A stretch of DNA of 64,000 nucleotides from assembly GCF_014649855.1 (NCBI RefSeq), contig NZ_BMTV01000010.1, positions 62,001 through 126,000 of the forward strand, read 5' to 3'. Made by a program: the position numbers and the translations under genes. This DNA comes from Streptomyces roseolus. GTDB taxonomy: Bacteria; Actinomycetota; Actinomycetes; Streptomycetales; Streptomycetaceae. Position 1 is the stretch's first letter. Every line of letters starts with the position of its first letter. Below are positions 1-9,272 of the stretch, piece after piece. Below the pieces are notes generated by a model. The model was not told the origin of the DNA and made no database searches. It saw only the letters and a program-made list of their open reading frames with translations.

Positions 1-175
1 CGCCGCCGACCTGGAACGACTCGAGAAACTGGAGGCCGAGGCGCGGGACGCCGCCGAGGAGCCGGTGATCCGTTCCGTCTCCGGGACCGGGCTCGTCGGC
101 GGTCCCGGTTCCGCCACCGGTGAACAGCGCCGCTTCGGCATCGCCGCCCACCACCGCGACCCCGGCGCCGGCTGA
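1..175 (+). CDS. C-terminal fragment of an unidentified protein
   Basis: The window opens inside a forward gene; the last 57 codons are visible and end in TGA at 173-175. The visible residues start with a charged, probably helical stretch rich in Glu, Arg and Ala (LERLEKLEAEARD) and continue into a Gly-rich loop and a tail ending HHRDPGAG. GC content at third positions supports real coding. No domain can be recognised from this piece, and the gene is separated from urease by about 240 bases, so a shared operon is not implied. Confidence 0.5.
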   Translation, partial: AADLERLEKLEAEARDAAEEPVIRSVSGTGLVGGPGSATGEQRRFGIAAHHRDPGAG

Positions 176-202
176 CGCGACCGGACGCGCCGCCGCACGG
201 TC

Positions 203-250
203 CGTCCGGCCGTCCGGCCGTCCGGCCGTCCGGCCGTCCGGCCGTCCGAC
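203..250. repeat. Tandem 8-bp repeat, six copies
   Basis: Five perfect copies of CGTCCGGC and one variant (CGTCCGAC) sit head to tail between the end of the unknown gene and the urease operon. The unit length is not a multiple of three and the repeat lies outside any supported gene, so it looks like a slippage-prone intergenic microsatellite. It could affect the distance between upstream regulatory sites and ureA, but no function is shown. Confidence 0.9.
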
Positions 251-414
251 GATCATGAAATCGCAAAGCAGGAGTTAACGCGCCGGAAAAACTTCCGCCC
301 TAACGTGCAATGTCCGGCCGTCCACCGCATCTCCGCCGTTCAACAGCGTGTTGACGGTCGGTAGGGTCCGCAGCTGTCCGGGTGCGGCCCGGTGGACGAC
401 TGTGAGGTGGAAGA

Positions 415-717
<303 letters not shown>

Positions 718-729
718 CGGGGGCCGCCG

Positions 730-1149
730 ATGATCCCCGGAGAGATCCTCCACGCGGACGGGCCCGTACCCCTCAACGAGGGCCGCCCCGTCACCCGCCT
801 CACCGTCCTCAACGCCGCCGACCGGCCCGTCCAGGTCGGCTCCCACTACCACTTCGCCGAGGTCAACCCCGGTCTCGACTTCGACCGGACGGCCGCGCGC
901 GGTCTGCGCCTGCACATCGCCGCCGGCACCGCCGTGCGCTTCGAGCCCGGCATCCCCGTCGAGGTCGAACTCGTGCCGATCGCCGGCCGCCGGATCGTCC
1001 CCGGCCTGCGCGGCGAGACGGCCGGGCCCCTGGACGCGCCGACCGCGCCCGGCCCCCTGGACGCGCCGACCGCGCCCGGCCCCCTGGACGCGACGACCAC
1101 GGCCGGCCCCTCGGGCGCCGCGGTCCCGAACGGAGACCCCCGTGCCTGA
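730..1149 (+). CDS. ureB: Urease subunit beta, with a repetitive C-terminal tail
   Basis: The first ~100 residues are typical UreB ([32 protein letters not shown]). The protein is longer than the usual ~100-residue subunit because of a Pro/Ala/Thr-rich tail containing GPLDAPTAP twice and a degenerate third copy. It assembles with UreA and UreC. The stop overlaps the ureC start by 8 bases, suggesting translational coupling. The tail is probably disordered and dispensable for catalysis; that is inference. Confidence 0.95.
   Translation: MIPGEILHADGPVPLNEGRPVTRLTVLNAADRPVQVGSHYHFAEVNPGLDFDRTAARGLRLHIAAGTAVRFEPGIPVEVELVPIAGRRIVPGLRGETAGPLDAPTAPGPLDAPTAPGPLDATTTAGPSGAAVPNGDPRA
1024..1104 (+). repeat. 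27-bp coding tandem repeat inside ureB
   Basis: Three in-frame 27-base units encode [18 protein letters not shown] and GPLDATTTA. The first two units are almost identical at DNA level, differing at one wobble base, which suggests recent duplication by slippage or unequal crossing over. Being in frame, copy-number change would lengthen or shorten the UreB tail without breaking the gene. Confidence 0.9.
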
Positions 1150-2863
1150 CCTCCACCGCGCCGTCTACGCCGACCTGTTCGGCCCCACCACCGGCGACCG
1201 CGTCCGGCTCGCCGACACCGACCTCCTCGTCGAGATCGAGGAGGACCGCTGCGGCGGACCCGGCCGGGCCGGCGAGGAAGCCGTCTTCGGCGGGGGCAAG
1301 GTCATCCGCGAGTCCATGGGCCAGGCCCGCACCACCCGCGCCGAGGGCGCCCCCGACACCGTGATCACCGGCGCGGTCGTCATCGACCACTGGGGGATCG
1401 TCAAGGCCGACATCGGCGTCCGCGACGGCCGGATCACCGCCCTCGGCAAGGCCGGCAACCCCGACACCATGGACGGCGTCCACCCCGCCCTCGTCATCGG
1501 CCCCGAGACCGAGGTGATCGTCGGCAACGGCCGGATCGTCACCGCGGGCGGAGTCGACACCCACATCCACTTCATCTCGCCCACCGTCGTCGAGCAGGCC
1601 CTCGCCACCGGCATCACCACCCTCGTCGGAGGCGGCACCGGCCCCGCCGAGGGCACCAAGGCCACCACGGTCACCCCCGGCCCCTGGCACACGGCCCGGA
1701 TGTTCGAGGCCCTCGACACCTTCCCCGTCAACATCGGCCTCCTCGGCAAGGGCAACACCGTGTCCCGCGAGGCGATGCACTCCCAGCTGCGCGGCGGCGC
1801 CCTCGGCTTCAAGATCCACGAGGACTGGGGGGCCACCCCCGCGGTCATCGACGCCTGCCTCGGGGTCTGCGAGGAGACCGGCGTCCAGCTGGCCATCCAC
1901 ACCGACACCCTCAACGAGGCCGGCTTCGTCGGCGACACCCTCGCCGCCATCGCGGGCCGGACCATCCACGCGTACCACACCGAGGGAGCGGGCGGCGGGC
2001 ACGCGCCGGACATCATCACCGTGGTCTCCGAGCCCCACGTGCTGCCCAGCTCGACCAACCCGACCCGGCCGCACACCGTCAACACCATCGAGGAACACCT
2101 CGACATGCTGATGGTCTGCCACCACCTCAACCCCGCCGTCCCCGAGGACCTCGCCTTCGCCGAGTCCCGGATCCGGCCCTCCACCATCGCCGCCGAGGAC
2201 GTCCTCCACGACCTCGGCGCGATCTCGATCATCTCCTCCGACTCCCAGGCCATGGGCCGCGTCGGCGAGGTGATCCTGCGGACCTGGCAGACCGCCCACG
2301 TCATGAAGAAGCGGCGCGGCGCCCTCCCCGGGGACGGCCGCGCCGACAACCACCGCGCGCGCCGCTACGTCGCCAAGTACACGATCAACCCGGCCGTCGC
2401 CCAGGGCATGGACCACCTCGTCGGCTCCGTCGAGCCGGGCAAGCTCGCCGACCTCGTCCTGTGGGAGCCCGCCTTCTTCGGCGTGAAGCCCCTCGTCGTC
2501 CTCAAGGGCGGCCAGATCGCGTACGCGCAGATGGGCGACGCCAACGCCTCCATCCCCACGCCCCAACCGGTGCTGCCGCGGCCGATGTTCGGCGCGCTCG
2601 GCCGGGCGGCCGCCGCCGGCTCCGTCAACTTCACCGCGGAGGCGGCGATCGAGGACGACCTGCCGCAGCGGCTCGGCCTGGCCAAGGAGTTCGCTCCGAT
2701 CCGCTCCACCCGCCGCGTCACCAAGGCGGACATGCGGGAGAACGACGCCGTGCCCCGCGTCGAGGTCGACGCCGACACCTTCACCGTCACCATCGACGGC
2801 GAAGCGGTCGAACCCGCCCCCGCCGCGGAACTTCCGATGGCCCAGCGCTACTTCCTCTTCTGA
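1142..2863 (+). CDS. ureC: Urease subunit alpha, catalytic
   Basis: The 573-residue product holds the bi-nickel active site. Expected ligands are all present: His141 and His143 (DTHIHF), the carbamylated Lys224 (FKIHEDWG), His253 (AIHTDT), His279 ([11 protein letters not shown]) and Asp367 (SSDSQA); the flap catalytic His is in MVCHHLN (His327). The spacing equals that of the Klebsiella enzyme shifted by seven residues. GTG at 1142 overlaps the end of ureB, and the TGA stop overlaps the ureF ATG. No sign of inactivation. Confidence 0.98.
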   Translation: MPDLHRAVYADLFGPTTGDRVRLADTDLLVEIEEDRCGGPGRAGEEAVFGGGKVIRESMGQARTTRAEGAPDTVITGAVVIDHWGIVKADIGVRDGRITALGKAGNPDTMDGVHPALVIGPETEVIVGNGRIVTAGGVDTHIHFISPTVVEQALATGITTLVGGGTGPAEGTKATTVTPGPWHTARMFEALDTFPVNIGLLGKGNTVSREAMHSQLRGGALGFKIHEDWGATPAVIDACLGVCEETGVQLAIHTDTLNEAGFVGDTLAAIAGRTIHAYHTEGAGGGHAPDIITVVSEPHVLPSSTNPTRPHTVNTIEEHLDMLMVCHHLNPAVPEDLAFAESRIRPSTIAAEDVLHDLGAISIISSDSQAMGRVGEVILRTWQTAHVMKKRRGALPGDGRADNHRARRYVAKYTINPAVAQGMDHLVGSVEPGKLADLVLWEPAFFGVKPLVVLKGGQIAYAQMGDANASIPTPQPVLPRPMFGALGRAAAAGSVNFTAEAAIEDDLPQRLGLAKEFAPIRSTRRVTKADMRENDAVPRVEVDADTFTVTIDGEAVEPAPAAELPMAQRYFLF

Positions 2864-3525
2864 TGACGCGCTCGGCCCTCCTCGTGCTCGCCGACGGCCG
2901 GTTCCCCGCCGGCGGGCACGCCCACTCCGGCGGCGCGGAGGCCGCCGTCAAGGCCGGCCGCGTCCGCGACGCCGCGAGCCTGGAGGCCTTCTGCCGCGGG
3001 CGGCTGCACACCGCCGGGCTCACCGCCGCCGGTCTCGCCGCCGGCGCGGCCCTCGGCCTCGACCTCCACGAGCTGGACGCCGCCGCCGACGCCCGCACCC
3101 CCTCGCCCGCGCTCCGCGCCGCCGCCCGCCGGCTCGGCCGGCAGCTGATGCGGGCCGCCCGGGCCACCTGGCCGGGACCCGGACTCGACGCGCTCGCCGC
3201 CGCGTTCCCGCGCGGCGCGCACCAGCCCGTCGTCCTCGGCGTGACCGCGCGGGCCGCCGGCCTCGGTCCCGAGGACGCCGCGCACTGCGCCGCGTACGAG
3301 GCGGTCGGCGGGCCGGCCACCGCGACCGTACGGCTCCTGGGCCTCGACCCGTACCGGGCGACCGCCGTCCTCGCCCGGCTCGCCCCCGAGATGGACGAGG
3401 TCGCCGCCCGGGCGACCGCCGCCGCCCGCGAGGGCGTCGACGCGCTGCCCGCCGCCTCCGCGCCACTCCTCGACATCACCGCCGAACAGCACGCGGCCTG
3501 GCCCGTGCGCCTCTTCGCCTCGTAA
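2863..3525 (+). CDS. ureF: Urease accessory protein UreF
   Basis: This 220-residue helical protein fits UreF, the accessory factor that works with UreD and UreG as GTPase-activating partner during nickel insertion. The N-terminal pattern LADGRFPAGGHAHSGG and the internal AFPRGAHQPVVLG match the family. Its ATG at 2863 overlaps the TGA of ureC (TGATG), so translation is probably coupled. Position between ureC and ureG is the usual actinobacterial order. Confidence 0.93.
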   Translation: MTRSALLVLADGRFPAGGHAHSGGAEAAVKAGRVRDAASLEAFCRGRLHTAGLTAAGLAAGAALGLDLHELDAAADARTPSPALRAAARRLGRQLMRAARATWPGPGLDALAAAFPRGAHQPVVLGVTARAAGLGPEDAAHCAAYEAVGGPATATVRLLGLDPYRATAVLARLAPEMDEVAARATAAAREGVDALPAASAPLLDITAEQHAAWPVRLFAS

Positions 3526-3540
3526 CACGGGAGTACGTCC

Positions 3541-4236
3541 ATGCACCTCGACCACGGCCACACCCACCACGGCGCGATCTCCGCCGACGCCCGCCGGCCC
3601 GACGGCACCCGGCGCGCCCTGCGCGTCGGCCTCGGCGGCCCGGTCGGCTCCGGCAAGACCGCGACCGTCGCCGCGCTCTGCCGCGCCCTGCGCGACACCC
3701 TCTCGCTCGCCGTCGTCACCAACGACATCTACACCCGGGAGGACGCCGAGTTCCTGCTCCGCGAGGCCGTGCTGCCGCCCGAGCGGATCCGGGCCGTCGA
3801 GACCGGCGCCTGCCCGCACACCGCCATCCGCGACGACATCTCCGCCAACCTGGAGGCGGTCGAGGAGCTGGAGGACGCGGTCGGCCCGCTCGACCTGATC
3901 CTCGTCGAGTCCGGCGGCGACAACCTCACCGCGACCTTCTCCCGGGGCCTCGTCGACGCGCAGGTCTTCGTCATCGACGTCGCCGGCGGCGACGACATCC
4001 CCCGCAAGGGCGGCCCCGGCGTCACCACCGCCGACCTCCTCGTCGTCAACAAGACCGACCTCGCCCCGTACGTCGGCTCCGACCTCGGCCGGATGGCCCG
4101 CGACGCGGCCGAGCAGCGCGGCGAACTCCCCGTCGTCTTCACCTCGCTGCGGTCCGAGGAGGGCGTCGGGCCGGTCGCCGCCTGGGTGGGGGAGCGGCTC
4201 GCCGCCTGGACGGCCGCCCCGGCGCCCACCGCGTGA
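3541..4236 (+). CDS. ureG: Urease accessory GTPase UreG
   Basis: UreG is the SIMIBI GTPase that delivers nickel to apo-urease. The 231-residue protein has the P-loop GGPVGSGKT (residues 32-40), the nickel-binding CPH motif at 91-93 ([12 protein letters not shown]) and the guanine-specificity motif NKTD (170-173). The N-terminus is unusually His-rich ([10 protein letters not shown]), which may buffer nickel in place of the missing UreE; that role is inferred. A GGGAG ribosome site precedes ATG 3541, and the stop overlaps ureD. Confidence 0.97.
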   Translation: MHLDHGHTHHGAISADARRPDGTRRALRVGLGGPVGSGKTATVAALCRALRDTLSLAVVTNDIYTREDAEFLLREAVLPPERIRAVETGACPHTAIRDDISANLEAVEELEDAVGPLDLILVESGGDNLTATFSRGLVDAQVFVIDVAGGDDIPRKGGPGVTTADLLVVNKTDLAPYVGSDLGRMARDAAEQRGELPVVFTSLRSEEGVGPVAAWVGERLAAWTAAPAPTA

Positions 4237-4979
4237 GCCTCCGCGCCACCGCCCGGATCGCCGCCGGGGCCGACGGCTCCCTGCCGGTCCTGGAGAGCGA
4301 CGGGCCGCTCGCCCTGCGCCGCACCCGTGCCGCAGCCCCCGGCTGGTCGCGGGTGACGGTGGTCGGCGCGATGAGCGCACCGCTCGGCGGCGACCGGCTC
4401 GCGATCGAGACCGAGGTACGGGACGGGGCGCGGCTGCGGGTCGACTCGGCCGCCGCCACGCTGGCCCTGCCGGGCCGCGACCCGGCCCCGGCGGCGTACG
4501 ACCTCCGGCTCCGCGTCGGCGCGGCGGCGTCCCTGCGCTGGCTGCCCGAACAGCTCGTCAGCGCCCACGGCTCCCACCTGCGGGTGCGCACCGCCGTCGA
4601 GCTCGCCCCCACCGCCCGCCTGGTGCTGCGCGAGGAACAGGTCCTCGGCCGGCACGGCGAACCGCCCGGCACCCTGGTCTCCCGGCTCACCGTCCGCCGC
4701 GCCGGCCGGCCCCTGCTCGACCAGGAGCTCGCGTACGGCCCCGGGGCCCCCGGCGGCTGGGACGGCGGCGCCGTCCTCGCCGGTCACCGCGCCACCGGTC
4801 AGCTCCTCGTGGTCGAACCGGCCTACGGGGAGGAGCCGCCGGCGGCGCGTCCGCTCGGCGAGCACGCGGTGCTCACCCCGCTCGCCGGACCGGCGGCGCT
4901 CGTCACGGCCGTCGCCCCCGACGCGCTGGCCCTGCGCCGGATCCTCGACGCCGCCCTGGCCGAACTCGCCCCCGAATGA
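4233..4979 (+). CDS. ureD: Urease accessory protein UreD (UreH)
   Basis: The last gene of the operon encodes a 248-residue UreD, the beta-helical scaffold that binds apo-urease and recruits UreF-UreG. Diagnostic patches are [15 protein letters not shown] and [12 protein letters not shown], which match the conserved LPEPTIPF-like region and the following strand in actinobacterial UreD. It starts at GTG 4233 inside the ureG stop (GTGA overlap). A strong hairpin follows, so the operon appears to end here. No ureE, ureI or urea transporter gene is present in this window. Confidence 0.92.
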   Translation: MSLRATARIAAGADGSLPVLESDGPLALRRTRAAAPGWSRVTVVGAMSAPLGGDRLAIETEVRDGARLRVDSAAATLALPGRDPAPAAYDLRLRVGAAASLRWLPEQLVSAHGSHLRVRTAVELAPTARLVLREEQVLGRHGEPPGTLVSRLTVRRAGRPLLDQELAYGPGAPGGWDGGAVLAGHRATGQLLVVEPAYGEEPPAARPLGEHAVLTPLAGPAALVTAVAPDALALRRILDAALAELAPE

Positions 4980-4981
4980 GA

Positions 4982-5019
4982 CGGATCGGGGTGTACCGCT
5001 CAGCGGACACCCCGATCCG
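4982..5019 (+). terminator. Hairpin closing the urease operon
   Basis: A 13-bp arm CGGATCGGGGTGT pairs perfectly with ACACCCCGATCCG, and the interior adds a CCGC/GCGG stem with one bulged A. It starts three bases after the ureD stop. No T-tract follows, which is common for actinobacterial terminators. Confidence 0.8.
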
Positions 5020-5118
5020 GTTATGGGTTCGGCAAAGAAACTGGCGTTCGGACTGACGTGGCGCCCTCGTTGACGAAAGGATCACTCGAACAGACGACCA
5101 CCTACAGGGGGAGGACCT

Positions 5119-6705
5119 TTGAGACGACGTACGGCAGTGCTCGGCTCCGCCGGCACGCTCATCGCCGCCACGCTCGTCGCGGGAGCGCTCGCGGCTCCGG
5201 CGGCCAGTGCCGACAGCGGCGAGCGCCACGGCCGCGACGCCGAGGCCTACGGCGTCGCGCTCGCCGCGGACCGGGCCGCCCGCGCCGGGATCGACTGGCA
5301 GGACTGCCCCGAGGACTGGGGCCTGGAGAAGCCGATCCAGTGCGGCTGGGTCACCGTCCCCGTCGACTACGCCCGTCCCGACGGCAAGACGATCAAGATC
5401 GCCGTCGACCGGATCGGCGCCACCGGCACCCCGGCCGAACGCCAGGGCGCGCTGCTCTACAACCCCGGCGGCCCCGGCGGCTCCGGCCTGCGCTTCCCGC
5501 GCCGCGTCACCACGAACCACAAGGTCTGGACGAACGTCGCCAAGGCCTACGACTTCGTCGGCTTCGACCCGCGCGGCGTCGGCAAGTCCGCCCCGATCTC
5601 CTGCGTCGACCCGACCGAGTTCGTCAAGGGACCCAAGCTCGACCCGGTCCCCGACAGCGAGGCCGACAAGCGCGCGCAGCGCAAGCTCGCCGCCGAGTAC
5701 GCCGAGGGCTGCTTCGAGAAGAGCGGCGACATGCTCCCGCACATGACGACGCCGAACACCGCCCGCGACCTCGACGTCATCCGCGCCGCCCTCGGCGAGA
5801 AGAAGCTCAACTTCGTCGGCGTCTCGTACGGCACCTACCTCGGCGCCGTCTACGGCACCCTCTTCCCGACGCACGTCCGCCGCATGGTCCTGGACAGCGT
5901 CGTGAACCCCTCGACCCGGTCGATCTGGTACGAGGCCAACCTCGGCCAGGACATCGCCTTCGAGGGCCGGCTCACCGACTGGATGACCTGGGTCGCCCAG
6001 AACGACGCCACCTACCACCTCGGCTCCACCCTGCCGGAGGTCCGCCGGCAGTGGGACACCCTGCGCGCCGCCGCCAAGAAGGAGCCGCTCGGCGGCAAGG
6101 TCGGCCCGGCCGAGCTGATCGGCTTCTTCCAGAGCGCCCCGTACTACGACTCCATGTGGGCCCCCGTGGCCGAGGCCTGGAGCGCGTACGCCGCCGGCGA
6201 CCCGCAGCCGCTCATCGACAACGCCGCCGCGGACCTCACCGACACCGCCGGCAACATCGCCTCGGAGAACGGCAACGCCGTCTACACCGCGGTCGAGTGC
6301 GCCGACGCCCCCTGGCCGACCAGCTGGAAGAAGTGGGACCGGGACAACTCCCGCCTCCACGCGCAGTACCCGTTCATGACCTGGGCCAACGCCTGGATGA
6401 ACCTCCCCTGCGCCACCTGGAAGGTCCCGAGCCACAAGCCCGTGCAGGTGAAGACCGGCAAGGGCCTGCCGCCGGTGCTCATCGCCCAGGCCGAGCGCGA
6501 CGCCGCCACCCCGTACGAGGGCGCCGTCGAGCTCCACAAGCGGTTCAAGGGCTCGCGCCTGATCACCGAGAAGGACGCCGGTTCGCACGGCATCACCAGC
6601 CTCGTCAACCCGTGCCTCAACTCCAAGGTCGACGCGTACCTGCTGAGCGGGAAGCTCGACGCCACGGACCAGACGTGCGCCCCGCACGCCGCCCCGCGGC
6701 CGTAG
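5119..6705 (+). CDS. Secreted tripeptidyl aminopeptidase (S33 alpha/beta hydrolase)
   Basis: The 528-residue protein begins with a clear Sec/Tat-type signal (MRRRTAVLGS, hydrophobic core, APAASADS) and matches the Streptomyces Tap/Slp family that removes N-terminal tripeptides from extracellular proteins. The oxyanion region YNPGGPGGSG (114-123), the nucleophile elbow GVSYGTYLG (Ser236), a late Asp in QAERDAATP and the His in GSHGI form the expected triad. TTG at 5119 is chosen because it follows GGGGGAGG at a good distance and gives the signal peptide. The gene stands alone between two terminators. Confidence 0.88.
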   Translation: MRRRTAVLGSAGTLIAATLVAGALAAPAASADSGERHGRDAEAYGVALAADRAARAGIDWQDCPEDWGLEKPIQCGWVTVPVDYARPDGKTIKIAVDRIGATGTPAERQGALLYNPGGPGGSGLRFPRRVTTNHKVWTNVAKAYDFVGFDPRGVGKSAPISCVDPTEFVKGPKLDPVPDSEADKRAQRKLAAEYAEGCFEKSGDMLPHMTTPNTARDLDVIRAALGEKKLNFVGVSYGTYLGAVYGTLFPTHVRRMVLDSVVNPSTRSIWYEANLGQDIAFEGRLTDWMTWVAQNDATYHLGSTLPEVRRQWDTLRAAAKKEPLGGKVGPAELIGFFQSAPYYDSMWAPVAEAWSAYAAGDPQPLIDNAAADLTDTAGNIASENGNAVYTAVECADAPWPTSWKKWDRDNSRLHAQYPFMTWANAWMNLPCATWKVPSHKPVQVKTGKGLPPVLIAQAERDAATPYEGAVELHKRFKGSRLITEKDAGSHGITSLVNPCLNSKVDAYLLSGKLDATDQTCAPHAAPRP

Positions 6706-6721
6706 CCGCCGACTGACGTGA

Positions 6722-6755
6722 GGAGGGGCCGTCGCCACCCGGCGACGGCCCCTCC
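6722..6755. terminator. Bidirectional terminator, 15-bp perfect stem
   Basis: GGAGGGGCCGTCGCC at 6722-6736 pairs perfectly with 6741-6755 across a 4-base ACCC loop. It lies between the convergent aminopeptidase and acyltransferase genes and can serve both. Confidence 0.85.
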
Positions 6756-6762
6756 GCCGTGC

Positions 6763-7440
6763 TCAGGACCCGTCGGCCTTCACCACGGCCGCGTACTCGT
6801 CCACGTACTCCTGCCCCGACAGCCGCATGATCGCGTACATGATCTCGTCCGTGACCGCCCGGACCACCGCCCGCTCGTCCGCCGAGTCCGCGAAGCGCGA
6901 GAAGTCCAGCGGCTCCCCGAAGCGGATCGTCACCCGCCGGATCCGCGGCACCACCCGCCCCGGCGGCTGGATCTCGAAGGTGCCGACCATCGCGCACGGC
7001 ACCACCGGCACCCCCGCCGTCAGCGCCATCACCGCCACCCCCACCTTGCCCTTGTACAGCCGTCCGTCGTGCGAGCGGGTGCCCTCGGGGTAGATCCCGA
7101 GGAGCTCGTCCCTCGCCAGCACCCCGAGCCCCTCGCGGATCGCCGCCCGCCCCGCCTCCTTGCCCGAGCGGTCCACCGGGATCTGCCCGGCCGCCCGGAA
7201 GAACGCCGCCGTCAGCCGCCCCTTCAGCCCGGGCCCGGTGAAGTACTCCTGCTTCGCCAGGAAGGTGATCCGCCGGTCGAGCACCACCGGCATCAGGAAG
7301 TGGTCGGAGAAGGAGAGGTGGTTGCCCGCGACGATCGCCGCACCCTCCTCGGGGACGTGCTCGATCCCCTCCACCCTCGGCCGGAACAGCAGCTTGAGCA
7401 GCGGCCCGAGCAGTACGTACTTCAGCAGCCGGTAGAACAC
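6763..7440 (-). CDS. 1-acyl-sn-glycerol-3-phosphate acyltransferase family (PlsC-like)
   Basis: The 225-residue product has both PlsC hallmarks: the catalytic HX4D box (NHLSFSDHF) and the substrate-binding YPEGTRS motif. It starts with a hydrophobic anchor (FYRLLKYVLLGPLLKLL). Enzymes of this family acylate lysophosphatidate or related glycerolipids at the inner membrane face. The GTG at 7440 is preferred over in-frame starts further upstream because it gives the normal family N-terminus and follows a GGGGG stretch. It is divergent from the DUF3048 lipoprotein gene. The exact acyl acceptor is not determinable. Confidence 0.87.
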   Translation of the reverse strand: MFYRLLKYVLLGPLLKLLFRPRVEGIEHVPEEGAAIVAGNHLSFSDHFLMPVVLDRRITFLAKQEYFTGPGLKGRLTAAFFRAAGQIPVDRSGKEAGRAAIREGLGVLARDELLGIYPEGTRSHDGRLYKGKVGVAVMALTAGVPVVPCAMVGTFEIQPPGRVVPRIRRVTIRFGEPLDFSRFADSADERAVVRAVTDEIMYAIMRLSGQEYVDEYAAVVKADGS

Positions 7441-7538
7441 CGAAAAACCCCCGTTCGTCGTCCGTCCCGCCCGTTGTAACCCCCCGCCCGCCCGTGGTCC
7501 ACTGGTCGGAGTGGCCCGACTCACCCGGGAGGCCGAAA

Positions 7539-8519
7539 ATGCCAGGCGCCCCCGCACCCCGGGGACCCCGCCGCCTGCTCGCCGCCCTGCTCTGCGCGGC
7601 GGCCGCGGCCGGACTGTACGGCTGCTCGGACTCCGGCCCGGGGGAGCCGGACCGGACCGGCACCGCCCCGAGTGCCGTCTCCCCGCTCACCGGACTGCCC
7701 GCCCGCACCGGCCCGGTCCTCGCCGTGAAGATCGACAACGTGGCCGCGGCCCGCCCCCACACCGGCCTCGGCGCCGCCGACCTCGTCTACGTCGAACAGG
7801 TCGAGGGCGGCGTCACCCGCCTGCTCGCCGTCTACTCCTCCCGCCTCCCCGACAGCATCGGCCCCGTCCGCAGCGCCCGCGAGTCCGACATCTCCCTGCT
7901 GCGCCCCTTCGGCAATCCCGCGCTCGCCTACTCCGGTGCCCAGCGCGCCCTGAACCCGCTCCTGGAAGCCGCCCCGCTCGACCTCGTCCACCAGTCGAAC
8001 GCCCCCGGAGCCTTCCGCCGCTCCCCGGACCGGCCCGCCCCGCACAACCTGTACCTGCGCCCCGAGCGCGCCCTGGCCGCCGCCCCGGACGCCTCCGACG
8101 TCCGGCCCGTCGGGTTCCGCTTCGGCGCCGCGCCCGCCGGCGGCACCGCCACCACCACCGAGACCGTCCGCTTCCCGGCCGCCCGCTACGCCTTCACCTG
8201 GTCCGCCGCCGACCGCGGCTGGCGCGTCGCCATGGACGGCCGCCCCGCCACCACCACCGACGGCGGCCCGCTCACGCCCGCCACCGTCGTCGTCCAGCGG
8301 GTCACCGTCCGCCCCTCCGCGTTCCGCGACGTCAACGGCGCCGTCTCCCCGTACACCGAGACCACCGGCACCGGCACCGCGACCGTGCTGCGCGACGGCC
8401 GTGCGTACGAGGCCCGCTGGTCCCGCCCCGACCCGGCCGGCGGCACCGCCTTCACCGCCGACGGCCGCCCCCTCGCCTTCGCGCCCGGACAGGTCTGGAT
8501 CGTCCTCGCCCCGCGCTGA
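7539..8519 (+). CDS. DUF3048 (YerB-like) lipoprotein
   Basis: The 326-residue protein has a lipoprotein signal ending in LYGC, with Cys as the likely lipidated residue. The mature part begins SPLTGLP, the characteristic opening of DUF3048 proteins, followed by AVKIDNVAAARPHTGL and the conserved GPVRSARESD and AYSGAQ segments. Members are extracytoplasmic and of uncertain function. ATG 7539 follows GGGAGG by six bases and is preferred over an upstream GTG at 7494 that would bury the signal. Confidence 0.85.
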   Translation: MPGAPAPRGPRRLLAALLCAAAAAGLYGCSDSGPGEPDRTGTAPSAVSPLTGLPARTGPVLAVKIDNVAAARPHTGLGAADLVYVEQVEGGVTRLLAVYSSRLPDSIGPVRSARESDISLLRPFGNPALAYSGAQRALNPLLEAAPLDLVHQSNAPGAFRRSPDRPAPHNLYLRPERALAAAPDASDVRPVGFRFGAAPAGGTATTTETVRFPAARYAFTWSAADRGWRVAMDGRPATTTDGGPLTPATVVVQRVTVRPSAFRDVNGAVSPYTETTGTGTATVLRDGRAYEARWSRPDPAGGTAFTADGRPLAFAPGQVWIVLAPR

Positions 8520-8590
8520 CCGGCGGATGAACGCGCCGGGCGGGGGCAGTCGCGGCACACGAGGCGACCGAGCCGGCGAGGAGGCGTGCC

Positions 8591-8941
8591 ATGAGCACCG
8601 GCATGTGGGGTTACGCGGAGTCCTCCGGCCACGTGCCGGGCGACACCCTGATCGGCTACGCCGTGGAGGCCACCGACGGCGGCATCGGCAAGGTCGACCG
8701 GCACACCGAGGACGTCGACCGGTCCTACCTGGTCGTGGACACCGGCCCGTGGATCCTCGGCCACAAGGTCGTCCTGCCCGCCGGTCTCGTCGGCCGCGTG
8801 GACCGGGAGAACGAGACCGTGCACGTGAACTGCACCAAGCGGGAGGTGCGCGAGTCGCCCGACTTCGAGTCCGGCCGGAACGAGGACGACGTCACCTTCA
8901 TCCGGCTCGTCGAGCAGTACTACGGGAACCGGCACATGTGA
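8591..8941 (+). CDS. PRC-barrel domain protein
   Basis: The 116-residue cytoplasmic protein resembles the PRC-barrel proteins common in Streptomyces: LIGYAVEATDGGIGKVD, then a short beta strand set ending in KVVLPAGLVGRVD. PRC-barrel folds often act as adaptor or RNA-associated modules, but no partner is visible here. A GGAGG-type ribosome site (GAGGAGGCG) precedes ATG 8591. It converges on the small membrane protein gene with only 15 bases between stops. Confidence 0.75.
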   Translation: MSTGMWGYAESSGHVPGDTLIGYAVEATDGGIGKVDRHTEDVDRSYLVVDTGPWILGHKVVLPAGLVGRVDRENETVHVNCTKREVRESPDFESGRNEDDVTFIRLVEQYYGNRHM

Positions 8942-8956
8942 CGACGGCCCGGGCCG

Positions 8957-9169
8957 TCAGCGCGGCGCCGGACCCGTCCCGCCCGCGCGTGGCCCGCGCC
9001 CCGCGACCGACTCGGTGCTGTCCGCCGCCGCCATCCCGATCGTCGCCACCATCAGCACGATCCAGCCGAACCAGAGCCAGCCGCTGCTCCCGAGCGCCAC
9101 CGTGTACGCGCTGATCAGCACCAGCGCGGCGCAGGTGACGATCGTCATCGCCTTCGTGGAACCGGACAT
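8957..9169 (-). CDS. Small two-helix membrane protein
   Basis: The 70-residue product has two predicted membrane helices (MTIVTCAALVLISAYTVAL and WLWFGWIVLMVATIGMAAA) and an Arg/Gly/Pro-rich tail. ATG 9169 has a strong GGAGG ribosome site. Similar tiny membrane proteins are widespread in actinobacteria without known function. No catalytic motif is visible. Confidence 0.65.
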   Translation of the reverse strand: MSGSTKAMTIVTCAALVLISAYTVALGSSGWLWFGWIVLMVATIGMAAADSTESVAGRGPRAGGTGPAPR

Positions 9170-9220
9170 CTGCCCGCCCTCCTCCCGACCGGGGCCAGGG
9201 AAGCCTCCCTGCCATGGTGA

Positions 9221-9234
9221 CCCCCCGCGGGGGG
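9221..9234. terminator. GC palindrome downstream of the ctaG-like gene
   Basis: CCCCCCGCGGGGGG is a perfect 14-base palindrome lying 38 bases beyond the minus-strand stop of the ctaG-like gene and upstream of the small membrane protein gene. A terminator role is plausible but the hairpin is short and lacks a loop. Confidence 0.4.
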
Positions 9235-9272
9235 CGGGCGCTACTCCCGTGCGGGGATCCGGCGGGGGCGGT

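Noticed and set aside
203..250. Possible CRISPR-like array from the 8-bp repeats
   Set aside because: Units are contiguous with no spacers and are too short; it is a microsatellite.
863..2566. Minus-strand open frame opposite ureB and ureC
   Set aside because: No motif, Gly/Asp/Val-rich mirror sequence, while the plus strand encodes perfect UreC.
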